Positions 8,769 through 16,290 of a stretch of DNA of 64,000 bases are shown here, one piece after another. The stretch covers positions 1,240,001 to 1,304,000 of the forward strand of contig NZ_JAANAT010000001.1 of the NCBI RefSeq assembly GCF_011089895.1. Reading direction: 5' to 3'. This DNA comes from Mucilaginibacter inviolabilis. Lineage in GTDB: Bacteria > Bacteroidota > Bacteroidia > Sphingobacteriales > Sphingobacteriaceae. The notes below the pieces were generated by a model. That model saw only the letters and a list, made by a program, of their open reading frames with translations. It made no database searches and had not been told where the DNA came from. The position numbers and the translations under genes were made by a program. Numbering within the stretch: the stretch's first letter is position 1; each line of letters opens with the position of its first letter.

Positions 8769-8783
8769 ACCCGTTGAACGGGT
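8769..8783. promoter_or_regulatory. Small palindrome upstream of the barrel/haloperoxidase operon
   Basis: ACCCGT and ACGGGT pair across a 3-base centre, 51 bases before the minus-strand start at 8718. It may be an operator half-site pair or a leader hairpin. The rest of the 251-base gap (8719-8969) shows no gene that I can support. Confidence 0.3.
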
Positions 8784-8969
8784 ATTGATAACCGGTTTTT
8801 ATAACCAATTAGCAATACAAAAGACAATCAATCCGTAAATTGTGCTTACAAATAGCTCGTGTATATTCTAAATACAACCTAAACAGTAGTTCAAACTGTA
8901 ATCAAATACAGCGGCAGCTTTAAAATAAAGCATGCAAAGCCATTCAATAACATCATTTAAGGTTGCTGG

Positions 8970-9521
8970 TTAGCAAGAAAAATTAGGAGGTTTACCGGGA
9001 GATTCAATGAAGGGAGAACTCAAGTGGTAAGATATAGGATTCATGGTAGCTTTAAGCGTGGTTGAAAATGCCAAAAAGCGATAATGCATCACTTCGCAAC
9101 TATATTCACTACCGAAGGTTACTTTTTTAAGCGGTGCTTCGTGTCCTTTCTTGCTCAGGGGCACATCGCAAAATTCTTTAGCGATAATTAAATTGGCGGT
9201 AACCAACCTGGTTTTTACACTGTTGGCAATGCAAATAAACGACATGGTGTCGCGGGTAACCTTATATCGTAAATAATTATAATAAACTCCTTTGAGTTGC
9301 AACTGCCCATGGTCAACTACATAATCATTCCAGTCGTGAATGCCCGGTAAATGAACAGGAAGCTTTATTTCGACAAGTTGAGTTGCATCTACTTTATTTT
9401 CGTAGATCTGTTTAACTATCTGAACTTCTGAACGGTGAATTAAGTATTTAAAAACCAAATTATACCCGCCCAAATTGAACAGATGCACATTTAGTAAGAG
9501 TATGGCAATAAACCTTTTCAC
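8970..9521 (-). CDS. Conserved-looking hypothetical protein with N-terminal membrane anchor or signal
   Basis: I do not recognise a characterised family for this 183-residue protein. It starts MKRFIAILLLNVHLFNLGGYNLVFKYL, a hydrophobic segment with little charge that would act as a signal or anchor. The middle contains IKLPVHLPGIHDWNDYVVDHGQLQLKG, followed by strands around YYNYLRYKVTRDTMSFICIAN, suggesting a compact beta-rich exported domain. The C-terminus is Pro/Ser-rich and ends in PNFSC. It has at least four Cys (in FICIAN, EFCDVP, YSCEVM and the last residue). It is divergent from the YeeE/YedE-TlpA operon, 145 bases away, so a metal or sulfur link is possible but unproven. Confidence 0.55.
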   Translation of the reverse strand: MKRFIAILLLNVHLFNLGGYNLVFKYLIHRSEVQIVKQIYENKVDATQLVEIKLPVHLPGIHDWNDYVVDHGQLQLKGVYYNYLRYKVTRDTMSFICIANSVKTRLVTANLIIAKEFCDVPLSKKGHEAPLKKVTFGSEYSCEVMHYRFLAFSTTLKATMNPISYHLSSPFIESPGKPPNFSC

Positions 9522-9666
9522 CAGAAAGAGACAATTAATAGGGTATAATCTATTGTAAAGATATTGATACGCTTGATAAAAACAAATAAAAAATCAATAA
9601 TTACTTAACAAGTAGTGTATTGCTCACACAATAAATATCTTTACCATAATATAGCTATTACGTATC

Positions 9667-10230
9667 ATGTTGGATATTTTAAAACACCCCTGGCCCTGGT
9701 ATGTTGCCGGTCCTTTAATTGGTCTTGTCGTACCAGCCCTTTTATTAGCAGGCAATAAAGCATTCGGTATATCATCATCATTAAGGCATATCTGCGCAGC
9801 TTGCTTACCGGCAAATATTTCTTTTTTTAAGTACGATTGGAAAAAGGAAAGCTGGAACCTGTTTTTTGTTGCCGGTATCGTATTAGGTGGTTTTATAGCC
9901 ACGCAATATTTATCGGGCAATCATCCAGTTCAGATCAATCCGCACACCACTACCCTGCTCAAACAACAAGGCATTGCAGACTTTAGCGGGCTGTTGCCAC
10001 ATGATGTATTTAGCTTTAGTCAACTGTTAACCCTGAGAGGATTTATTTTTATAGTTATCGGAGGTTTTATGGTGGGTTTTGGCACGCGGTACGCAGGCGG
10101 CTGTACATCTGGACATGCTATTATGGGTATATCCACATTACAATGGCCTTCTGTAGTGGCTACCTGCTGTTTCATGGCTGGTGGTTTTGTTATGACCTGG
10201 TTCATTTTACCTTATCTCATCAGTCTGTAA
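9667..10230 (+). CDS. YeeE/YedE-family sulfur-compound transporter, N-terminal half protein
   Basis: The 187-residue membrane protein has about four to five hydrophobic segments. It contains the family cysteine motif GGCTSGH (C146) in FGTRYAGGCTSGHAIMG. In the TsuA/YeeE thiosulfate channel such Cys residues bind thiosulfate by S-H...S hydrogen bonds as it passes through the membrane. In many Bacteroidota the transporter is split into two genes, and this is the first. The gene 3 bases downstream supplies the second half with GACPGP. A second Cys pair (HICAAC, residues 43 and 46) is also present. The likely role is uptake of thiosulfate or another small sulfur compound. Confidence 0.85.
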   Translation: MLDILKHPWPWYVAGPLIGLVVPALLLAGNKAFGISSSLRHICAACLPANISFFKYDWKKESWNLFFVAGIVLGGFIATQYLSGNHPVQINPHTTTLLKQQGIADFSGLLPHDVFSFSQLLTLRGFIFIVIGGFMVGFGTRYAGGCTSGHAIMGISTLQWPSVVATCCFMAGGFVMTWFILPYLISL

Positions 10231-10233
10231 ACT

Positions 10234-10644
10234 ATGCGCAATATTAAATACCTCATCATAGGGATGCTTTTTGGCATTGTGCTGATCAAATCGGAAGTAG
10301 TATCCTGGTTCAGGATACAGGAAATGTTCCGGTTACAATCATTTCATATGTATGGCATTATCGGCAGCGCTATTGTAGTAGGTCTTATCTCTGTTTTGCT
10401 CATCAGGCGCTTCCAGGTAAAAACCATATCCGGAGAAGCTATTATTATCCCGGTTAAAAAATTTCATTGGGGTAACGTTTATGGCGGATTGATATTTGGC
10501 TTAGGCTGGGCCATAACCGGAGCATGTCCGGGCCCACTGTTTGCTCAGATAGGCAGTGGTTTTGCCGTGATTATTGTCACCCTGTTTAGCGCTATAGTTG
10601 GTACCTGGGTTTATGGACTCCTTAGGGACAAGCTCCCGCATTAG
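10234..10644 (+). CDS. YeeE/YedE-family transporter, C-terminal half protein (DUF6691-like)
   Basis: The 136-residue protein has four hydrophobic helices. It carries the second conserved Cys motif of the split YeeE/YedE pair, TGACPGP (C98), in FGLGWAITGACPGPLFAQIG. It starts 3 bases after the stop of the first half, so the two should be translated together and form one channel. The TlpA-type thioredoxin follows 20 bases later. In other bacteria these halves accompany sulfur-carrier, rhodanese or sulfur-dioxygenase genes; none is present here. Only the pairing with a disulfide reductase hints that the imported sulfur is handled in the periplasm. Confidence 0.85.
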   Translation: MRNIKYLIIGMLFGIVLIKSEVVSWFRIQEMFRLQSFHMYGIIGSAIVVGLISVLLIRRFQVKTISGEAIIIPVKKFHWGNVYGGLIFGLGWAITGACPGPLFAQIGSGFAVIIVTLFSAIVGTWVYGLLRDKLPH

Positions 10645-10664
10645 TTTGCTATAAACCTGATATA

Positions 10665-11249
10665 ATGGAAAAGAAAAAATTAAGCGTTGGCAATATTATC
10701 TACCTGCTATCGATAGCTATTTTGGTTATTATGCTCATTAATCCAACGGCCAAAAGTTTATGGATAAGAGGTTTAATAAACATTGGCTTTTTTAAACCAG
10801 AGATCCCGGCCCAGGTATTACCCAAAGTTTTGACCAACCCGTCCAATATAGCTTTCAGAGATAGTACAGGTAAGGTTTTAAATATAACTGATTTAAAGGG
10901 TAAGGTAATATTTGTGAATTTTTGGGCCACCTGGTGCCCACCCTGCATTGCAGAAATGCCGAACGTTAACGAGCTGTATCAACAGTATAAAAATACTCCC
11001 AATGCGATTTTCATACTGGCTGATGTAGACAATAACTATACAACAGCCAATGCATTTATGAAAAGTCATCAGTATGATTTACCTGTTTATACATTGGTTG
11101 GCAACATGCCCGAAGATATTATGGACGGAACCATCCCTACCACGCTGGTATTTAACAAAAAAGGCGAGCTGGTATTTAGGCATGCCAACACTGCGAATTA
11201 TAACAGCACCAGATTTGCAGATTACTTTGCCAGGCTGATTAAGCAATAG
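10665..11249 (+). CDS. TlpA/ResA-like membrane-anchored thioredoxin-fold protein
   Basis: This 194-residue protein has an N-terminal membrane anchor (about residues 10-27, NIIYLLSIAILVIMLIN) and a thioredoxin domain with the redox centre WATWCPPC (C91, C94). The cis-proline side reads GTIPTTLVFNKKGELVFRH. It should act on the periplasmic face as a disulfide reductase or oxidant, as TlpA and ResA do for cytochrome c maturation and other Cys proteins. It is the last gene of the YeeE/YedE operon, so its partner may be a Cys residue of the transporter or persulfides coming through it. That partnership is inferred from position only. Confidence 0.9.
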   Translation: MEKKKLSVGNIIYLLSIAILVIMLINPTAKSLWIRGLINIGFFKPEIPAQVLPKVLTNPSNIAFRDSTGKVLNITDLKGKVIFVNFWATWCPPCIAEMPNVNELYQQYKNTPNAIFILADVDNNYTTANAFMKSHQYDLPVYTLVGNMPEDIMDGTIPTTLVFNKKGELVFRHANTANYNSTRFADYFARLIKQ

Positions 11250-11393
11250 TCTAAAGCGTTTTATTAATTGTTTAGCTAACACCAAATAAAATCATTTCAA
11301 TAAACAGGTTTTTATTTAAATTAATTGTTGTTATTTTAACACTTATTAGTTTTTTTTCTTTTCTTTACAATTCCAATATCAAAACCTCATTCA

Positions 11394-12944
11394 ATGAAAA
11401 AGAAAACACTTATCCATCTGTTTACTTGCTTGCTATGTTTTGGTTCGACTGCTGCCTTTAGCCAAACCGGAACCATTACCATTAGTGATAATTCAAAAAC
11501 TACAATCGACAAAAACATCTACGGGCAATTTGCCGAACATCTTGGCCGTGGGATATACGGTGGTTTTTGGGTAGATAAAAGCCTTCCGGTAAAAAAACAG
11601 GATCGCATCAGGCTTGATGTTGTTGAGGCTTTAAAGAAAATAAAGATCCCAAATCTGCGCTGGCCCGGTGGCTGCTTTGCAGACGAGTACCATTGGCGCG
11701 ATGGTATAGGTCCCACAGCACAACGCCCGCGCATGGTAAATACTAATTGGGGCGGTGTAACCGAGGATAACAGCTTTGGCACCCATGAATTCCTGGAGCT
11801 TTGCAGTTTATTAAAATGTGAACCTTATGTTGCCGGTAATGTTGGTAGTGGTACGGTTGAGGAAATGTCAAAGTGGATCGAATACCTGAACTCCAACAGC
11901 ACAAGCTCAGTGGTACAGGAAAGAGCAAAAAATGGGCACCCGGAGCCTTACAAAGTTACTTTTTGGGGTGTGGGTAATGAAAGCTGGGGTTGCGGTGGCA
12001 ATATGACACCCGAGTATTATGTAAACCAGTTTAAACGCTACGCTTCTTTTGCTAAGGATTATCCTGGTGCAAGACTTAAAAAAATAGCCAGCGGCCCCAA
12101 TGCCGATGATTATAATTGGACAGAAGTGTGTATGAAAAACATACCGCTGCACATGATCTACGGTCTATCACTTCATTACTATACTATACCAACAGGTAAC
12201 TGGGGTAAAAAAGGCTCAGCAACTTCATTTAGCGAAAGTGAGTACTTTAACACCATGGTAAATTGCCTTAAGATGGAGGAGCTGGTAACCAAACACTCGG
12301 CCATCATGGATAAATACGATCCGGAGAAAAAAGTGGCTTTAATAGTTGATGAATGGGGTGTTTGGACAGATCCTGAGCCTGGCACCAACCCAGGCTTCCT
12401 GTATCAGCAAAATAGCCTTCGTGATGCGCTCATTGCAGGTACCACGTTAAATATTTTTAACAATCACAGCGACCGGGTAAAAATGGCCGCGTTGGCACAA
12501 ACTATTAATGTTTTACAATCGCTCATTTTAACTGATAAAGAAAAAATGGTACTTACTCCTACCTATCATGTATTTGATATGTACAAAGTGCACCAGGATG
12601 CTAAATATCTCCCCATCAAATTAGATGTACCAGATTATGAAGTAGATGGTAAAAAAATAGCGGCAGTGAATGCTTCGGCTTCACAGGATGCTGCAGGTAA
12701 GGTACATATTTCATTGGTTAACCTGGATATTCATCATCCTATAACCATTACAACGGCTTTGCAGGATATCAAATGGTCGGCAGTAAGGGGACAGATATTA
12801 ACTTCGGCCAACGTAACCAATATCAATACTTTTGCCGATCCCAACAAAATACACCTGAGTAATTTTACTGGTGCCAAAAAAAACGGCGACAAACTAGTGG
12901 TTACGTTACCGGCCAAATCAATTGTGACTTTGGAGTTGAACTAA
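11394..12944 (+). CDS. GH51 alpha-L-arabinofuranosidase, secreted
   Basis: The 516-residue protein has a signal peptide ([24 protein letters not shown]). The N-terminal motif [20 protein letters not shown] and [22 protein letters not shown] are signatures of GH51. The acid/base is E196 in [11 protein letters not shown] and the nucleophile is E320 in IVDEWGVW. The C-terminal beta-sandwich ends [11 protein letters not shown]51 enzymes remove terminal alpha-L-arabinofuranosyl units from arabinan, arabinoxylan or arabinogalactan. The length matches single-module GH51 proteins. It stands alone: no SusC/D or other glycosidase is adjacent, and an inverted repeat at 12959-13040 lies just beyond its stop and could end transcription. 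Confidence 0.93.
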   Translation: MKKKTLIHLFTCLLCFGSTAAFSQTGTITISDNSKTTIDKNIYGQFAEHLGRGIYGGFWVDKSLPVKKQDRIRLDVVEALKKIKIPNLRWPGGCFADEYHWRDGIGPTAQRPRMVNTNWGGVTEDNSFGTHEFLELCSLLKCEPYVAGNVGSGTVEEMSKWIEYLNSNSTSSVVQERAKNGHPEPYKVTFWGVGNESWGCGGNMTPEYYVNQFKRYASFAKDYPGARLKKIASGPNADDYNWTEVCMKNIPLHMIYGLSLHYYTIPTGNWGKKGSATSFSESEYFNTMVNCLKMEELVTKHSAIMDKYDPEKKVALIVDEWGVWTDPEPGTNPGFLYQQNSLRDALIAGTTLNIFNNHSDRVKMAALAQTINVLQSLILTDKEKMVLTPTYHVFDMYKVHQDAKYLPIKLDVPDYEVDGKKIAAVNASASQDAAGKVHISLVNLDIHHPITITTALQDIKWSAVRGQILTSANVTNINTFADPNKIHLSNFTGAKKNGDKLVVTLPAKSIVTLELN

Positions 12945-12958
12945 CACCTGCCTACACA

Positions 12959-13040
12959 TTGTCATGCTGAGCGTAGCGAAGGATCTATTAAAAGATAGGC
13001 ATATCGAAGAGCAGATCCTTCGCTACGCTCAGGATGACAA
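12959..13040. repeat. Intergenic inverted repeat, family A, copy 2
   Basis: Arms 12959-12986 and 13013-13040 (28 bases) are inverted copies with a single mismatch and a 26-base spacer, the same architecture as the copy at 1115-1196. The core reads GAGCGTAGCGAAGGATCT. It sits between convergent genes (GH51 and the FAD oxidoreductase) and could act as a bidirectional terminator. An apparent plus-strand frame starting at 12964 is translated repeat and not a gene. Confidence 0.92.
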
Positions 13041-13056
13041 ATTGTGCTATAAAGGG

Positions 13057-14499
13057 CTACTTTACCTTAATCTTCCAAATATCACTCAACGCTTTTTTAG
13101 CTGCATGATAACCACACATACCATGTACGCCGCCACCCGGTGGTGTGGATGAGGAACAAATGTAAAACCCCTTAGCTGAGGTTTTATAAGGCGACCAACG
13201 CAATGCAGGTCTGGTAAATAGTTGTCCGATATCGATAACGCCGCCATTGATGTCCCCACCAATATAGTTGGGGTTATACTGTTCCATCTGCGTGGTATTG
13301 AAAGTATGTTTGGCCAATATAGTATCCCTGAAATCTGGTGCAAAGCGTTCCACCTGTTTTTCAATAATAGTGGTCATATCTTTTTCAGAATCGTTGGGTA
13401 CGTGGCAATAAGCCCAGGCGGTATGTTTACCTTTTGGCGCCCGTGAAGCATCAAACTGACTTTGCTGAGCCAGTAATACAAATGGTTTTTCTGGATGTTC
13501 ACCTTTCCATATGCGATGCTCGCCGTCGGCTATTTCTTCAAATGTGTTACCAATATGCACGGTGCCTGCTTGTTTAACTTGCTCTGCTTTAAAAGGTATT
13601 GACGTACTCAGGGCCCAGTCTATTTTAAATACACCCATTCCATAGCGGTAGCGTTCCAATTGCCATTTATACAAAGATGAAAATCGGTGCCCGGCTATTT
13701 TGAGGAGTTGTTTAGGCGTGATGTCAAACAATACGGCGTGTGCAGATGGCAGTTGACCTAACGATTCAATATAACGGTCAGTTTCTATTTTTCCTCCTAT
13801 CGAAATAAAATACGAAGCCAATGCGTTGGCTATTTGTTTTGATCCGCCTTTTGGTACAGGCCAGCCTTTTAAATGCCCTTGCGCCATTAGTACCAAGCCA
13901 ATGGCTGATGTAGCGAAATTGCTTAAGGGCTGTATGGCATGTGCTGCCATCCCGGCAAATAAGCCCTTTGCAGCCTGGGTTTTAAAACGTTTCTCTAAAA
14001 AGCTGGCGGAAGTTAAGCCATCCAGACCAAATTTGGCCATGGCCAGCGGGTGTTTGGGAAAATGCAGCGGCCCTAAAGCATCGGGCGCTATGAGCGGCCA
14101 GTTTTTTACTACGGGTTTGATGAGTTTAAGATAAGCCTGTTCGTCGGCACCTAACAGGCTTGCGGTTTGTTCAATTGATTTGGTTAAAATAGCGGCCGTG
14201 CCATCATCAAATGGATGCGCGGCTGCTATTTCGGGATAAATATATTCCAACCCGTGCTGGTCAAGTGGTAATGTTTCAAAAAACGGTGAAGCTGCAGCCA
14301 GAGGATGGATGGCGGAACAGATATCATGCAGATAACTGGGTAAAGTGAGCTCTGCCGAACGAAGACCTCCTCCTATTTCTTTTTTACCTTCAATCAATAA
14401 TACCGACAAGCCATTTTGCTGTAATAATATGGCAGCAGCCAAACCATTAGGTCCAGAGCCAACTATCACGGCATCATAATCACGTTTTTCAAGCTTCAT
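13057..14499 (-). CDS. FAD-dependent oxidoreductase, phytoene-desaturase/amine-oxidase-like
   Basis: This 480-residue flavoprotein starts with the dinucleotide-binding fold DAVIVGSGPNGLAAAILLQQNG (G14-x-G16-x2-G19) and a Glu ending the second strand (VLLIEGKKEIGGGLRS). The C-terminus closes the FAD site with ICSSSTPPGGGVHGMCGYHAAKKAL. The GPNGLAAA plus GGG-LRSAELT and HDICSAIHPLA pattern matches the 'NAD(P)/FAD-dependent oxidoreductase' group related to CrtI and to PYROXD2. The substrate is unknown; no carotenoid biosynthesis genes are adjacent. It is separated from the carbonic anhydrase gene by 93 bases, so it may be read from the same minus-strand transcript, but no firm link is visible. 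Confidence 0.85.
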   Translation of the reverse strand: MKLEKRDYDAVIVGSGPNGLAAAILLQQNGLSVLLIEGKKEIGGGLRSAELTLPSYLHDICSAIHPLAAASPFFETLPLDQHGLEYIYPEIAAAHPFDDGTAAILTKSIEQTASLLGADEQAYLKLIKPVVKNWPLIAPDALGPLHFPKHPLAMAKFGLDGLTSASFLEKRFKTQAAKGLFAGMAAHAIQPLSNFATSAIGLVLMAQGHLKGWPVPKGGSKQIANALASYFISIGGKIETDRYIESLGQLPSAHAVLFDITPKQLLKIAGHRFSSLYKWQLERYRYGMGVFKIDWALSTSIPFKAEQVKQAGTVHIGNTFEEIADGEHRIWKGEHPEKPFVLLAQQSQFDASRAPKGKHTAWAYCHVPNDSEKDMTTIIEKQVERFAPDFRDTILAKHTFNTTQMEQYNPNYIGGDINGGVIDIGQLFTRPALRWSPYKTSAKGFYICSSSTPPGGGVHGMCGYHAAKKALSDIWKIKVK

Positions 14500-14592
14500 G
14501 TATACGGTAAGGTGTTTAATAACTCACTAAGATATTTAAATAAAGGCTTTATTATCTTAATGAATTTTAAAAACACAACCCTATTTTCCGCA

Positions 14593-15210
14593 TCAATTTA
14601 AAACCTCACCGGCATGGGTAGCTTCAGGCACTTCGATAAGTTTACCGGAGCGTACATCATAAATGTAGCCATAAATAGGAATATTTTTAGCTACCAACGG
14701 ATGCTGCCTGATGCGTTGAACATCTTCAGTAACGCTTGCTTCCAGGTTTTTAAAAGTAAGGAAAGCAATATGTCGGGCTTCATTTGATCCGCCGCTTTCT
14801 TCGGTATTACGCCAGCCGTGCTCATCAACAGTAGCAGTCTTCAAACTTTTGGATAGTAAGTCACGAATAATATCATCGGTAAACAAAGCCATACCACAAT
14901 CGGTATGATGGATCACAAACCATTCCTTGGTACCCAGTAGTTTGTGCGATATCACCAGCGAACGGATGGCATCATCGCTTGCCCTGCCTCCAGCGTTACG
15001 GATCACGTGTGCGTCGCCCTCGGCAAGACCTGCATATTGAGCTGGGTCAAGCCGGGCATCCATACAGGTTAAAATGGCAAATTGGCGGGCGGGTGGTATA
15101 GCCAGTTCCCCTTTGTTGCCAAAGTGCTTCACATATTCCTGATTGGCCGAAAGCACCTGCTGGTGAACTTTCGACCTCACTTTTTCTAATGGATCAATAA
15201 CGTTTGACAT
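14593..15210 (-). CDS. Beta-class carbonic anhydrase
   Basis: The 205-residue protein has the zinc site of beta-carbonic anhydrases: C49-x-D51-x-R53 in LTCMDARLD and H102-x2-C105 in VIHHTDCGM. It interconverts CO2 and bicarbonate in the cytoplasm. The Asp-Arg dyad is intact, so it should be active. The family core block [16 protein letters not shown] is present. It starts 22 bases after the stop of the cysteine-free peroxiredoxin-like gene, and the two probably share the long leader region with three small ORFs (15895-16178). The leader context suggests control by cysteine or sulfur supply, which would be unusual for a carbonic anhydrase. Confidence 0.93.
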   Translation of the reverse strand: MSNVIDPLEKVRSKVHQQVLSANQEYVKHFGNKGELAIPPARQFAILTCMDARLDPAQYAGLAEGDAHVIRNAGGRASDDAIRSLVISHKLLGTKEWFVIHHTDCGMALFTDDIIRDLLSKSLKTATVDEHGWRNTEESGGSNEARHIAFLTFKNLEASVTEDVQRIRQHPLVAKNIPIYGYIYDVRSGKLIEVPEATHAGEVLN

Positions 15211-15232
15211 GGTATTTCTTTTTTTAAGATGA

Positions 15233-15877
15233 TCAGGCAGATTTTCTGCTATGGTTGATCAATGCTGATTCATAAACCGAAGCAATAATATCATCGGCCG
15301 AAAATGTACCCAGAAAGTCGAAATCAATATGACTATATACAACCTGCTTTGAAGGATCGACGATGTAAGTAGCCAATAAAGGCGCATTTACATCAATCCC
15401 TGAAAACCTATTCCAAACAGGATCTTCATCGGAGAACACCCGAAATGCCTGCGCCAGTTCTTTTGCCTCATCATAATAAAAATTAAGGGTAAAACTGTGC
15501 TCCCAGGCTTTCTTTTCCAGCTCGTCGGTGCGCTCATCACTGATGATCAACAGGTTTCCGCCACTTGCTTTTATTTCGTTATGGATATTGTTAAGCTGTT
15601 TAAGTAAGTTAAAACCATGATCGTGCCAGTGATGCGAGTAAAAAGCTATAACGAGTGGTTTATTTAAGAGATGTCTTAATGAAACAGGGCCATGCACTTC
15701 GGCCCCGTTAAAAAACTGTTGCCAGCGGTTGTAAGTACTATAGAATTTAAGATCTGGTATATAATTGCCGGCTTTAACAGGCTTTAACGGCTGGTATGGT
15801 TTAAACGGAAGATCGGCGTCTGCAACGATCTCTGACAGATCAAAAAAAGGATATTTGGTATTATTTGTAGTTAACAT
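15233..15877 (-). CDS. AhpC/TSA-like thioredoxin-fold protein without any cysteine
   Basis: This 214-residue protein shows a redoxin fold: PDLKFYST near residue 41, [14 protein letters not shown] at 75-88, a beta-alpha unit [18 protein letters not shown], the strand [21 protein letters not shown], and the late strand [22 protein letters not shown]. These are the landmarks of AhpC/TSA peroxiredoxins. The place where a peroxidatic Cys belongs is occupied by SHHWHDHG, and the whole protein contains no Cys, so thiol peroxidase chemistry is excluded. The His-rich loop could bind metal. It is first in an operon with carbonic anhydrase and follows the small-ORF leader. A sulfur-sparing replacement of a thiol enzyme is a speculative reading. 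Confidence 0.7.
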   Translation of the reverse strand: MLTTNNTKYPFFDLSEIVADADLPFKPYQPLKPVKAGNYIPDLKFYSTYNRWQQFFNGAEVHGPVSLRHLLNKPLVIAFYSHHWHDHGFNLLKQLNNIHNEIKASGGNLLIISDERTDELEKKAWEHSFTLNFYYDEAKELAQAFRVFSDEDPVWNRFSGIDVNAPLLATYIVDPSKQVVYSHIDFDFLGTFSADDIIASVYESALINHSRKSA

Positions 15878-15894
15878 TTTAAATAGAATGAAGA

Positions 15895-15936
15895 TTAAAT
15901 GAATTGTAATTGATTAACGTGGTGATAGCTCAGCAT
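15895..15936 (-). CDS. Small leader ORF 3 (13 codons)
   Basis: The frame reads MLSYHHVNQLQFI and its ATG overlaps the TGA of leader ORF 2 in a TGATG arrangement, which allows coupled re-initiation. It ends 17 bases before the start codon of the peroxiredoxin-like gene. Evidence for translation is positional only. The frame upstream of this ATG is also open back to a TGA and reads NLRIVQLLMLSYHHVN, so the stretch could have a coding history. Confidence 0.35.
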   Translation of the reverse strand: MLSYHHVNQLQFI

Positions 15937-16028
15937 CAACAACTGCACAATCCGTAAATTACAGGGTAGTCAGCTAATAGCCGGGCGATTGCGGGCTTTT
16001 TTAATTGATTTACCAGATAAGCGTTCAT
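15936..16028 (-). CDS. Small leader ORF 2, ends in Cys-Ser-Cys
   Basis: Thirty codons run from ATG at 16026-16028 (MNAYLVNQLKKPAIARLL...) and end GLCSC-stop. Two of the last three residues are Cys, echoing the four terminal Cys codons of leader ORF 1 upstream. Its stop overlaps the ATG of leader ORF 3. It lies between the poly-Cys ORF and the peroxiredoxin-like gene. It is supported only by composition and arrangement. Confidence 0.4.
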   Translation of the reverse strand: MNAYLVNQLKKPAIARLLADYPVIYGLCSC

Positions 16029-16094
16029 AAAATATATGTTAAATAATGAAATCAGTAAAATATGGGAGTAGACGGGATCGACAGAAGGTATAAT

Positions 16095-16178
16095 TCAACA
16101 ACAGCAACACATGACCATTTTGCTATCGACGCGATGCAAAAAGAGAGGTGTATTTAATATAGATTTACTGCCCGACAT
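16095..16178 (-). CDS. Small leader ORF 1, poly-cysteine peptide (27 codons, ends MVMCCCC)
   Basis: From ATG at 16176-16178 the minus strand encodes 27 residues beginning MSGSKSILN, continuing LHRVDSK, and ending MVMCCCC followed directly by TGA. Four successive Cys codons (TGT TGC TGT TGT) just before a stop are very unlikely by chance. This is the design of cysteine-responsive attenuator peptides known from mycobacteria, where ribosome stalling at Cys codons controls downstream genes. Here it lies 217 bases before the peroxiredoxin-like/carbonic anhydrase operon. A possible Bacteroidota -7 box is 21 bases upstream of the ATG. I call it a leader peptide by inference; it is too short for ordinary gene finders. 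Confidence 0.65.
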   Translation of the reverse strand: MSGSKSILNTPLFLHRVDSKMVMCCCC

Positions 16179-16199
16179 GATTTTGAATGTTCTGAAGTT

Positions 16200-16207
16200 C
16201 AAATATA
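16200..16207 (-). promoter_or_regulatory. Candidate -7 box for the poly-Cys leader transcript
   Basis: On the minus strand the sequence TATATTTG fits the Bacteroidota -7 consensus TAnnTTTG and is 21 bases before the ATG of leader ORF 1, giving a very short untranslated leader. I could not find a convincing -33 TTTG at the usual 19-21-base distance, so confidence is low. Confidence 0.35.
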
Positions 16208-16290
16208 CTACAATGTCTATATATTTAGTATATATTTTATAAATTATTTTTTTGTCTTTTGTTTTTTATCTTTCAGACAAAAAATAAACT

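Noticed and set aside
12964..13152. Open frame of 62 codons on the plus strand
   Set aside because: It is the translation of the family A inverted repeat (LSVAKDL...ILRYAQDD pattern) and continues antisense into the FAD oxidoreductase; not a gene.
15895..16028. Reading the TGA after GLCSC as selenocysteine to join leader ORFs
   Set aside because: No SECIS-like hairpin directly follows, a second TGA comes one codon later, and the overlap with ATG gives a simpler coupled-translation reading.
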